64,000 bases of DNA from NCBI GenBank assembly GCA_014773175.1, contig VXCM01000328.1, positions 124,001 to 188,000 of the forward strand, written 5' to 3'. The DNA is from Lucifuga dentata (Eukaryota > Chordata > Actinopteri > Ophidiiformes > Bythitidae). Below are positions 11,901 through 24,691 of the stretch, piece after piece. Made by a program: the position numbers and the translations under genes. The stretch's first letter is position 1, and each line of letters starts with the position of its first letter. The notes below the pieces were generated by a model. It worked only from the letters and a program-made list of their open reading frames with translations. It was not told the DNA's origin and did not search any database.

Positions 11901-14900
11901 TTCCTTATGTAACTTTGTAACATTGCAATAGCAATCATATTAAAAGCTGTTTTACTGTCAGAAATAAATTTGAAGAGATTACTGTGTATTTGCCTCATAC
12001 ATAGTTTTGTATTGCCTCTAAATACTACAAAAATATATTACACTTAAATTTAAAAAAAGAGGGAGAGAGAGAGCAACTAGCCCTGTTAAACTCTGTCTCA
12101 GAAATGCCTCCCAGGAAAACCTGCAGCAGAAAAGACAGCAGTAGAATCTGACAGAACTTTCATTTAAATGCCTTAATGGGTCCATCTCATTTCTCAGAAA
12201 TGAGGCCCGACCCAGGACATGAGCCTGGTCAGGTCCAAATTCTTTTCAGTCTAACTGGGTCGGATGTCAGACCAGACTACAGAGTGGACCTGAATAGACT
12301 CCCTACACTACAGGCCAGACGTTTGAGGCCAACCCTAGATTAAAAATAAATAAATAAATAAATCATCAATACACTGTTTGTTTTACAATTTATTGCACAG
12401 GAAATGACAAAAAAATATAAAATAAATGTAACTAATTAGTTTTCAAGAAGAATTAGTTAACAAGAGCACATTATGTAGCCACTATGGCTTAAGAAATGAT
12501 TTTTCATGAAGGCATCAGTCTGTATTAGTGCAGCACTCCTGTTGTGTTCCAGCTCCTTTGCTGATGTGTTTTAACATTCTGCTTATCAGCTGCTGTCTGC
12601 CTTCTCCCACATCATGTTGCATACAGTCTGCTTATGCTATTGCTCTGCAACCACCCCCATCTGGGGAGATCTGGAGACTTGGTCCAAGTCCAAGTTAAAG
12701 GAAGTATGAAGAAAGAGAATTACCATTCCATCCTCAAAGACATGCGATTCCATCCGGTTTATGAATTATTGGTCCAAATTTCATTTTTAAACAGGACAAC
12801 AATCCAAAATATTCATCAAAATTATGCCAAAATTACATCCATTCAAAAGAGAAGCAAAAGGTTTTGAGAATTATGACNCAAAATTATGCCAAAATTACAT
12901 CCATTCAAAAGAGAAGCAAAAGGTTTTGAGAATTATGACTTGGCTACCCCAGTCTCCAGATCTTTCTCCCATCGTACTGGCATGGGATGAGCTTGATGCA
13001 AGTTTGGAGCAAACGCCCAGGCAATGAAAAAGAACTGTTTGAGTGCTTGAAAAGTGTTTGGGAATCATTGCCAGGAACTCACTTCCAAAAATTACTGCAG
13101 CGTATGCCTAGAATTTGTGCAGCAGCAGTTATTAAGGCCAGAGGGGGGGTTACTTTGAAGAAACCAAAGTCTGAGCCTGAAATGACTTCAAAGTGCTTTT
13201 ATGTTGACAAATTCTTCTTGAAAAGTNCCAAAGTCTGAGCCTGAAATGACTTCAAAGTGCTTTTATGTTGACAAATTCTTCTTGAAAAGTAATTAATTTA
13301 GTTTATGTATTTTTGTCATTTCCTGTGCAATAAATTGTAAAACAAATAGTGTATTGTTGACTTTTTTTAAAAAATCCAAAATTTCTGGTTACGTCATTGC
13401 AGGAGAAAATGTGGTTTTTGAGTGGAGATGGAGAGAAAGCACACTGAAGTGCAAGAAAAAGGAGGGGTTCTTTGCTGACTGGAGGAACGAGTTGAAAGAA
13501 AAGCCAGTTGTTAATTGTTGGCATATCATGCTGCTGCCAGTGATGGTGTCCTTTTTCTCTATTTGGGTCTATTCAGGTCAACCCCATTTTGGAACGAGTC
13601 TCATTATCCTAGGGGCTATTTTGGGTTTGGTCAGTCAGTCCTCAGCTCCCTTTTGGCATTGGGTCTCTTTTTGAAAATTAATTTATGCACGTAGGGTTCA
13701 GGTAGATTTTCCCAGGGTATGGTATGGGCCACATCCAAATTTTTGGACTTGTGAAGACTGCTACATTGACTTAAGACATTAATTTTTTTACAAACTACAG
13801 ATGTTAAAATTTTCGGATATTATAAACTATAATGTTGGACAAATTATGTTTTGAGTTCAAACTCAAGAACTACCAGTAAATATTCAACAAATGTTTAAAG
13901 AACGAAAGAGCTGGTATAATCTTAGAGGAGTTTGTATGTATGATATTCCAAAAATGAGAACAGAAACAAAAAGAAGAAGTATATGGGTGACTGGTGTTAA
14001 TATATGGAACAGGATGAAAAATGAAATTAAATTATGTAAAACTTTAAAAAATTTAAATGGATGTTTAAAATGAATGCAATGAAGAAATATGAAAAAATTC
14101 TATGGATAATTGATTTTGAAATCATGACTGTGTATGTACATATGTGAAAATGTATATGTAAACGTATTTTTTCTTTATTATGGTGAAGGTGGCACAATGA
14201 TTCAGTGGTCAGATATATATATATATATATATATTTTTTTTTTATTTCTTATTTCTTTTTTTTTTCTTATTTCTTATTTCTTTATTTGTGAGAAGGGTAG
14301 GCTTTAAATAAGCTTTTGTCTTCAGCCTACTCCTTTTCAGTCACAGAGAAATATGGGATTTGTCTTTGTAAAATATAGGAACAAACTGAATTGTGTGTGT
14401 GTCGCACACTGTACAAGTACTGAATGTTGAAAGACTGAAAAAAAAATGCTTTAATGGGCATTAATGATAGGGAAAAAAAAGAAAAATACACTAGTGCCAT
14501 CCTATAAGAGACAGATGGGTTTGACATAGACACACCCAGTCAAAGGTGATTATGCACATTTTTACATGGTTAATCATTCTGATCACCACACCCCATTCTC
14601 AAAGAATCAGGATAATTTATATCCGTATATCCTGCACACAAACGTATCCCTGGATCAACAAATCATCTATTAACCATAATATGCTGGGAAAAAACAAAAC
14701 AACGGGCCACACCGTGGAGTCCAGCAGTCTGAGAGAGTGCCATTCAGTCCCGTCTGCCTCATCCATTTGTGTTCCAGTGCAGAACACACACACTCGCAAA
14801 TGAACAAATATGGGCAAACATTCTCCTCTGTGTCTCTGTTTCTTAAACACACAGTCATACACAGATGCATGCACATAACCAGATATACAAAGTTTGTTCA

Positions 14901-17900
14901 GGGAGGGACATGGAGATGGTGAGCAGAGAAATAAATGAATTATTTATGTTGCCAAAGCCACAACTGGAGCATCTTAAATATGCTCCTTCTATCCAGAATC
15001 AGCTTTCTGGTTAAAGTACTTCCTCTCTGTTTCTCTAAAGTATATTGGAGCTGCTTTCATATTGAAGTCTTTACAGCAGGAGGAGAACATTTTTGACAAC
15101 CTTCTCACTTGAATAATAATGACTACATCCAGTGTTTTGGACTCACTCAGAAAACAAGTAGGTCAAAACACTGTAATACTTCAATACTAAATCACAACCT
15201 CAAATTAGCAAACATGGCTTTATTGTAATGGCCATATTCAGCCAGATCTGTAAAAATTGCAGATAACAAAAGAACAGGTCAGTGAACACATCCTAGATAC
15301 CGTGTGCAGTATAGTCCTTAAGAACTGGCCACTCCATGCCAGTAGAATGGTCACGTCGTCTATTATTAGAGGCGACAGTGAAATTTAAAAAATCAAAGGA
15401 GAGAGGAGTTTTAGTGTCAATGGTTTATTTAACGATCAAAAGAAGACGGAGAAGGAGATATAATACATTTGTTCTTTAAATTAGCATAGGAAGGAAGACT
15501 GAGAATTTCTCTGTTTATTTGATAAATGCACAGTTTAGACATGTTGCGTCAACAGCAGAGGAAGTCGTGAATGAATTATGGCCAGGGGAAGTCATCATTA
15601 GAACCTTCGGGGCCCTCGGGAACACCGAAAAGCTTGAATCACCACGTCTTGAGACTCGCAAGACCTCTTTTTGCTTTTTTTTGCCTCCTTCATATGACGT
15701 ATACTGGGGCCTTTAAACTTGAGCATCCGGTTGCTTGCATTAAAACCTTAAAATAGTTTTTTTATGACAGTTATTACTTTGTTCGGTAGCAGGTATAAGG
15801 CTACGTTTTAGGTGAATGTCCATCCCTGTGCAGCATTTATAAGGCTAGCTGCAGTTTATTAATGAAAGATGTTATCAGTAAGGCACTAGACGGCTTCGCC
15901 ATTGTGCCTCTGCTGCTGATAATGGCTCCTGTTTCAATACCCTGCATATTGAAGTGGTAATTATCCTTCAATGCCAGCAGTCTGCTACCGTATGAGAGTG
16001 CAAGTATGTTGACAATGACCTGGCGACTCTGGATTTGGAACACATACAAACACACACCAGCATGCACCTTCATACTGTGCAGTAAGTTGATCTCCTTTTC
16101 ATTCATCTCCCTTCCTGTCTCTCCTGGACATTAGTTTCCCGTTTTATACCTGTGTTTTGGCCCCTTGGGCTCATTCTGTCTGTCTGACCCAATTCCTGCC
16201 CTGGCTAATGGGGAAATGATGACATTGAGGGATTTTCCTGTCATTATGCAGCGTAAACAGACTCCTAGAGGTTATTTTGCTACCACAACCAGCGTCACGG
16301 TCCCTTTGTTTTCTCAATCCCTCCACTTTTATGCTGCAGTCAACTGGTTTGATACCGTACATCACCCCATTAATAAAAATGCAACCTCTAGGAACTGGAT
16401 GACACATGGATACAGTTGGGTTGAGAGACCTTGGAGTGAGTTCAATAAATTTGTGGACCTTAACAAGTTGGTGCAATTTTTTGGGCCATTTCTGTGTTTG
16501 GACCAAAGTAGGACATCATGTAAAAAAATGATGATTTTCTTGGCTATTGATTGTATAAGACTCTAAATTGTCATAAGCAGTGTGCATATACTGTTTCAAT
16601 TTATTTCTGGTGCTGAATTAGGTCAAACCGTTCATGATTAGGAGTCCTGCTGTGCTGCTTTCAACAATAAAATAAGTTAAAGCAGAGCAAAACAGGTCAA
16701 GCCATTTATATTCTGACTGAAACATCTCTGCTTAAGTCCACCAGTCAGCTGCTTTGTGTGCCATTTGGCAAACCTGATCAAATACGCTTCATTTTAGAAG
16801 AGTGGGTCAGAATGGGGACAGATCTAGGCGCTTATTTTATAAACTCACACAAGCTCATGATTTCTGGCTGATCTGTGACCTCCTGGACATTATGGGTGTG
16901 CACATGCAGAAGTGAGCATGAATTAATAAACGTGCATGCACACACACATGCTGCCTCCACACACCTAGATGTAGTGCTATAAAATGAAGTATTACACGCT
17001 ACTAATAAATAATGCATGCAGAATTTATGCCAATTGCACTTTTACAGAGAGTGGGCATGTGGTGCTGTGAGCCTGAGACCACTTTGTATTTTTTCCTCAC
17101 ATGTCCTGTAACCTGGACATGTGACATTGGCTTTTTTTTTTTTTTTTTTTNTTTTTTTTTTTTTTTTTTATCTGTCCAATTGTTTTATTCCCTGTTTTTT
17201 GTCATTTTTGAAAAATGGATTTGTGTTTTTCATGCCATTGTGTTTGGCTCTGTCCTTTATCAAGTACAGTTTGTTTCCTGTTTTTGATATTTCTCAGGAA
17301 ACATTTCGTCTGGTTGGAATGTTTGTATCAGTTATTCATTTGGAGAAATGCTGAGCTTTATTCTGCTCTTGCAGCTGATGCTGCAGCAGAACTGAAGGCT
17401 AGGTCAGGGCCGGGTCACTTGCCGACAGCAGAGTTTCACCTGTTGTGTTGACAAGTGCTGTCTGTCTGTGCAAGCTGACCCTGTGAGGGGCGAGCAGAGG
17501 CGAGTCTACATATGGTTCCTGCAAGACCTGACCCTAGACCTCGCCCTGTCACACACACACACAAACACAAGGGCATGCGCACATATCCTGTGCTGCTCTT
17601 TAGGGGACAGGAGGAATGTTATAGATTAACCCAGAGGAAGTTAGCCTGCAGGCCGGTGCTTACGCAGGGCTCCAGCTCGCTCTGGCCTGGACAATGTCCG
17701 ATAGTTAGCTTGGAAGCAGCAGGCACACAGCACAGGAAACAGATCTCTTATGTTTCTCTATTATTTTCTCTTTAGCTCTTTGCACTCAGATCCCTATCTC
17801 CTTTGCAGTGGCTTATCTCGCCTTCATTGTCTTTTGCTGCCACATTTCATGTGTAATTCCACTTTTCATCCTTACTTAAAATACACCCATTTCTCCAACT

Positions 17901-20900
17901 CCACTCCACTAAGTGTATTTAAAGCCTATGGCATACTCTTTCCTAGCAGTGGGAAGTCAGCTTGGTTCAGAGCATTGCAAAAGCTCTGCCCCAGAAATGT
18001 CATTGATATTTCTAACTTAACTCCTTGTTCCAGTGTATAGTTCCTATAATTTAAGCAGAGAATAGGGAAAATATGTGACTTTTAACGCCAAGGCAGGGCT
18101 ATGACGCATCCTTGTAAGGGTTTTGTAATGAGCCTGCTTCATAAAAATCCTGGAGGAGTCACGATTTCCTTGTAAAAACGGCAGTTATGTTTTAAAGACA
18201 GATTGGCTAAGACAAGAGACACATTCACATGTACATATGCAAACCACAAATACATACAGTAAACAAGTTGACATATAAAGCACCTCATTACAAAACATAA
18301 TTAAATTAGTTTTAACACATTCTTATGTACTTATGAAACTTTGCTGTTTTTCTGGGTCCATTTAGGAAAGACCAGAACCTGCTGTCTCCAGTCAATTGTT
18401 GGTACCTGCTGCTGAACCAGGTGAGGCGGGAGAGCAAAGACCACGCCACACTGAGCGACATCTACCTCAACAATGTCATCATGAGGTTCATGCAGATCAG
18501 CGAGGACTCCACACGGCTTCTCAAGAAGGTGAGAGTCTGTAAATGCTGCTGTTTGGGGGTGAAAGTTCAGCTTTCTTCCAGGTTATGTTCAATAACCACA
18601 CTAAAATTCAGATTTAGGGCATTTCATCATTCATTGAATGAGTTTAAAGGAGCATACCAGTGATTTTGCACGTTAAAAGCGCAATAAATACTACGTTACA
18701 TTACTGACAACCATTTTCCAAAACATAAAACTGTATTTTAGTTTTCCTGATAAATTGCAAAATCCCTGAATCTGTCAAAATCAAATGTTCACGTGATAAA
18801 CCCACCTTAAAATTCAATGTTTTGCCTGATAACATGTACATCCGACTCAGATCAGATCAGAATCCCACGGTCGGTTTATATTTCCCTGTAAAAGCCGTCT
18901 TTTCCTGGAACTATATTCCCTGGCGGAGACATACGTTGCCTTCTGTGCATTTCTGTGTTGGATTGGTTAAATAAAGTTACTTCATCAAAAAATTTAATAG
19001 ACGTAGTGTTTGCTGTGACGAATTATGTATCTCAAGCAGGTTTCAAGGCTCTGCAAGTTGATTTTAACAGCATGCTGGAATGAACTGAAACCAGTGCTAG
19101 TCTGGAATGTAGGGGGAGAAAAATTCCAAAATTTACCAGTTGTATATCTTGGGAAATGGTTGTCAGTAACATAAAGTGTATGCAGGTTGTTTATATTGGG
19201 CTCAAACATGCTAAATCGTCAATACTGTCCTTTAAAGTAGTGTGCAGAAAGGTTACTGGCATTTATCCCCATTGAGTGGCCATGATTCAATCAGAAATGG
19301 ACACAATATTCCAAAATAAACCTAACAGCACACTGAGACCTTGGTAATATGGACCTAATTGAGGACAGGGACTCTCTTTTTTTAAAGGGAGGCTCAGTCA
19401 TATTCTGATGTTTGACCTCTCCTAGCTGAGCTCAAAAATGACTCTTTCTTTGGTCAAGAAAGCAGAGCATAGAACTCACCACTAATACAGTCCAGATTTT
19501 ACATCGTGGTTAGATTGGGAAGCAGCGTCTCCAGTCACTCGTTACATAAACAGTCTTTCGCTTACATTTAAGCCGTGCATTTGACAGCATATATTTAGAA
19601 GTATATTTAGTTGGGAGGTTCGATATATATTGAGCTGTTTCGTGTTTGAACAGACGACTCTGCGTTGTAGCTCCGCGGTTTATTTTTGAGAATTAGAGTA
19701 AAGCAGAGGAACCTCGTTCGCCGCAGCTCAGATCAGGATCCCATCTGAAGGCTGTGGCCTCGTGACCGAAACGGGCCCTCCACTGCCTGTTCCACCACAA
19801 AGACGACAACTCCCAAACAGATTATGAGCTCCTATGCGGCAGGAGTCACATGAACTCACCGCAGGCCTAAATTACAAAGAGGCTTTACTTCAGAGGTTGT
19901 GTCAGCTGAGCTTCTGAAACTTTTTCTTTTTCTGTATTCTTTCTCGCTTTCTTTCCTCCACTAGCTTACAGATACAGACAGTAAAAGTGAAACTCTTTTA
20001 TCAATGTTCAAAGCAATTAACATCTCTTCATGGTTGCGGTTTGTATGGAGGAGTGGTCTTTAAATACTCACCCGCACCCCTAACGCACAAACAGGAAGCT
20101 GCAGCAGTCATTTCCTTCTGATGTTTGGTTGAACGCTTATGGTTCTACTAATGAGGCCAGATGTGAAACAGAAACACTTTTCAGATACTGCCTCTCTGAT
20201 CCATCCACTTTGAAGATTGTAATGATAGACGACCTTCTTCGCTGCTGATTTATATTTGTAATATTGCGTCTTACATTGAAACACAGATTTTACCATTCAG
20301 TACATTTACATAAAACCACACTCTGATTTTTATTGGTAGTGTGGTTATGTATGGATGGAATGATTAGGATTCCGTCTTTCCTGTCCTTCGCATGTGAAGA
20401 TTCTTACATCGGTTATAAGTGACTGGATTATTTACATGCTACAGTAAATAAATTTACAATGGCATAATCTAGATCTGGGATAACACAAACATCTATTTAT
20501 GCTGATATCATTCTGATTATGGTTTTTACATGACTTTAAAAAGAAAATGTATTGTTTTAAAGGGCTATACCTGTGATTTTGCAAGAGCCCAATAACAACC
20601 TGCATACAAGTTGTGTTACTGACAAGCATTTCCCAAAAGATAATACTGGAGCGGTAGATTTTAAAATTTTTTTTCCTACCTTCCAGGCAATCATAGTGTT
20701 TTATCATTCCAGTGCGCTTTAAAAGTAACTAGTAGAGACTTCAAATGTGTTTGCGATAGGCAATCCATCACAGTGTACAAGATGTATTCATTTTTTATTT
20801 TTGTTAAAGTTACTTCAGTCCACAGAAGAAAACGTATGTCTCCACCAGGGAATATAGTCCCAGGAGAAGCCGACTTTTACTGAGGAATTAAAACGACTGT

Positions 20901-23900
20901 CCCTTCTACAATCATGCATAGGTATTATTAGCAGGCAAATCATTAAATTTTAAGGTGGATGTATCACTTGAACATATGATTTTGAAAGATTAGGGGATTT
21001 GGCAAAATAACAAAAAAACTGAACTACAGTTTTACGTTTTGGAAAATGATTAGAAGTAATATTACATGTTTGTGGGTTATATTTACTGGGTTCAAACATG
21101 CAAAACAACCAGTATGGTTCTTTAATTGGAGTAGAATCAAAGTTTTAACGTGCATGCAAACCTGCAGATTGTTCCACCAGTTACAGTAATGCTCAAAGCC
21201 TTCAGATGGGAGCGTCTTTGTGGATCCAGGTGACATTTAGCAGACAAGAGGAAGCCTGGTGGGGGGTCTGAGTTCATAGCAGACCCGAGACACTCGTCGC
21301 CCTGTAATTAGAGAATCTCTGNTGGGGGGTCTGAGTTCATAGCAGACCCGAGACACTCGTCGCCCTGTAATTAGAGAATCTCTGAGCCTTTGATCTCAGC
21401 AGAGTTTCTGTAATGAGGCACAAACAACAGAGAAGTCCCCGATGTTACACGGACTCTCACAGCCTAGAGGAGACAGCTGTACCGTTGTTGTCCTTCCAGC
21501 AGATCAAAGCCGTGTGTTTTTATTTCCCTGTGTGTCCTGGTCTCAGGCTGTGAGGTAGAACAGCAGAGGAGGACTACAGAGTAGCCACGGTTCTTCCTCA
21601 ATGTCTTCTGGTTGAGCTGTTTGCTATTTGGCATGTACAGAATTAAACTTTGCAGTGCTCTTATGTATTGTGAATATTTTTTTTAAATCCCTGTAGCTGC
21701 AGGTGAAAAGACATTGAGAAAAATCCTGTTTTGGCTTGAGCTTTCTCCGTTGGATTAAATAGTGGACTTCTGCCTCTCTTCATGCTTGGATAGATCTTAT
21801 CACATGTATTCAATTTTCATTATTTATACAAGCAGCTCTTTGTTTTATTCTGCCCTGTTTTATTCATGGACATCGCATTCTGTTGCTGCAGTAACAGGAG
21901 GATTTCCTGAAGCTTCAGCAAGGTTGAGCTTCCATAAGAAAAGAAAGCATGTATTTGATAGTGTAGGAGCTATTCATACTTTTCTTATTGTTTTAGTTTA
22001 ATTTGTAATAATTTAATTTGTTGATTTTTGATAGATGTTTATTAAGATTTGTTTGTTACAGTATTTAATTACAAAAGTTAATAAGGTTATTGATTGACAC
22101 TCTTATTTTGAAATTACTGGGTGTTACTTCAGGTGATGATGTATGTATAGGCATGCAGGTATAGGACTCCCAGGTGACTGGGAGGGTTTATGGTTTTTTA
22201 TAGAAACGGGAGACACCATCGTTTATTTATTTGTTTGTTTGCTTTACAATGGAGAAATAAACTCACAGAAATGCGACGTTTGCCTGGACAGTGGACTTCT
22301 TTTGCTTGCGTAAGAAAGACTCCTGGTTACCTCAGTGGCAGTTTGAGTTTAATTTTGTTTAAACAATTGGCAAGGACAAATCGCCACTACAGACAGTGCT
22401 ATTTTGCTGTTTTGGACCTTCGTTTTAGACAGCACTCTCCACCAGCATCATTAAAACACCAAATGAGGGATTATAGAAACAGGGTTTTAGGCTTCAAGAC
22501 TCCAGAGATTTGAACGTGCATTGAAGTTTTTCCTCTGATGGCCCAGCAACTTACTAAGACACTTCATGCTGGTTTTCCCTTTAATTTATCACTACTGAAA
22601 TCCACCACTAGTTCCATATAAGATTCAGCCAGACCTTCGGCTGTGTATCCTCATATGCTTGAGCGTGTGTCTTTTTTACACACATATAAATGTCTCTATT
22701 ACTGTGACAGGACACTCAGATCTACACGCTGCACTGCCACACACATGCACAGGATCCGCAGGGTATGTGACTGCTTTCTCTATACGATGATTAATGTCAG
22801 TGGAAATATGAAACCCACAAACCCACCCTCCCCAAAGACCCACTTGGTTTGTCCTCTCTGGGGTTGTTTCATCTTTCTAATGTGGTTGGACTAAGATCTT
22901 AAAAGGGGAAATCCATTTGTAGGATCCCTTTAATGAATTAGACAGTATCGGAAACCCCCAGTTGACATCCCTTTAAAAATGAAAGAGGGTAAGACGTGGA
23001 AATGAAATCGTCACGCTGGTTACACCACGCGGCACGGAGTAAACATCTTTATTGTGTGTAATTTGAGGTGTACAGTATGCGTGTTGCATTTAGCGACAAA
23101 GTGAAAGTTGAGGTTATTTCACAGCGTTCTCAAAATGCATTTCAAGTTAGGTGTAGGCTTACTGGCAAAGGCACTATAAACATGCTTGAATGCAATGCAG
23201 GTGCAGTGAGTCACCACTCCCTGACTTTTTTTCTCCTTCATCTGCCTCCCCCCTCCCCTCCCTCCATGTGATCCTGAGAAGGCTTTTCATTGAGCTCTGG
23301 ATCTCTTCCCAGTCTTCTCAATGGAAAAGAGCTGACGAGTGTTAGATGAGACAGATAGTCAAAGGTTCTGTCCTCTGAACTGATGGTTGCTAATGGCTCG
23401 CTGCCACAGGTGAAGGCTTGCGTTTGTGTCAGGTGGCCATTTTGTTTTCCACAATCTCAGCAAATAGTTGAGGTTTTTTTTTTATGACGAAAGGATAACT
23501 TTGACAAAATGAAATTTTATGAAAGAAACTTTCATATTTATGTTCATGATGTGCAGGAATATTCAAGATCTGCTGTAGAGTGTGGATCATAGCAATGACC
23601 CAGTCATCCTATACTCGATTCTTACCTGTCTCAGAGTGCCACTTGCTATGCTCACCTGGTTCGTTTTGAACATTTGTTTTGAGTTTGTTTTGCTAAAGTT
23701 GTTGTCCTAAAGTCAAATTCAACTTCTGCTGTCAGATTTTTTTTGGTATATGGATGACTATGACTGTAATTGCCGTAATTCCGTCTTTGTTCCATGCTAT
23801 TTAGGTTTCCCTGCATAATAAACATTTTCTTGCTTTGATTTTCTTTCTCCTGTCTCCATTTAACGAGAAGAGCGAAAGCCCTCACGTGATTTTTGCTGCA

Positions 23901-24649
23901 CAATTTTTGTTCGATTGGATATTTTTCACACACCTACAGGCAATTTAGAGTTTCCAATTCACCTGACCTGCATGTCTTTGGAAGTGGGAGGAAGCCGGAG
24001 CACCCGGGGTGTGAATGAGTTTGTCTGTCTCTATGTCTCAGCCCTGCAATAGACTGGTGATCTGTCCAGGGTGTACCCCGCCTCTCGCCCAATGACCGCT
24101 GAGATAGGCTCCAGCCCCCCCCCCGTGACCCTTAACAGGACAAGCGGGTATAGAAAATTGATGGATGGATGGATATTTTTCAGTTTGAAACCAAACCAGA
24201 AGGCAAAGCCGTAAATGCAATGTTGTAACAATTTAGGCCATAATTCGGACCAGAGCAAACGAATAACGGGTCTGAAAACGCCCTTAGGCATTGGTTATCC
24301 AGGCTTAAAGGCTGTTTGCCCTCTGCTTAGGGATGTGCCGCGAAGCAAGGACCTGACAGATCAGGTTGTGGTTTGGATGATGTTGCCAATCAGCCAGGTC
24401 ACCCAGCACGATACTCTAATTTCAGACACAAGCCTGGCAGCCAAGTGCCGAGTAATCCTCTTTACTGTCTACTCACATGCCTGGACATCGTGCAGCTCCA
24501 TCTGTAAGCGACTCAGCAACATGAGTGTTGGTTTAGAAAGGGAATCTGTTTGTGAACGTGCATACAAATTTCCACAGGATTACTTCTTTCCTGCTTTTTT
24601 GGGCCCTTTTATGGTTTCAATAAAATCTGTTCAGTGTGGCAGCTCATAG

Positions 24650-24691
<42 letters not shown>

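Larger units (their letters stand above)
12367..13354 (+). mobile_element. Tc1-like transposon relic with long terminal inverted repeats
   Basis: The left end (12367-12430) and right end (about 13290-13354) are inverted copies over roughly 60 bases, sharing TTTTACAATTTATTGCACAG. Between them lie broken pieces of a Tc1/mariner transposase in several frames: [10 protein letters not shown], then [13 protein letters not shown] and a C-terminal [12 protein letters not shown] block. Two N-linked duplications (12817-12939 and 13164-13290) inflate it. It cannot encode a working transposase. Confidence 0.88.
8934..18365 (+). other. srgap1: srgap1 intron 2
   Basis: 9.4 kb. It contains an inverted-repeat element copy (9215-9830), a poly-A (10346-10383), a (TG)n tract (10721-10763), a Tc1-like relic (12367-13354), a LINE 3' fragment (about 13810-14410), an (AT)n tract (14212-14234) and a poly-T (17132-17169). 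The stretches 10800-12340 and 14420-17130 show nothing I can name. Scattered short ORFs there have no recognisable family motifs. Confidence 0.75.

Noticed and set aside
21260..21384. Tandem repeat of 62 bases as a minisatellite
   Set aside because: The two copies are exact and separated by one N, matching the assembly scar seen at six other places.
22190..22513. Open frame of 107 codons in intron 3
   Set aside because: No splice signals that fit the gene, no family resemblance and no second exon.
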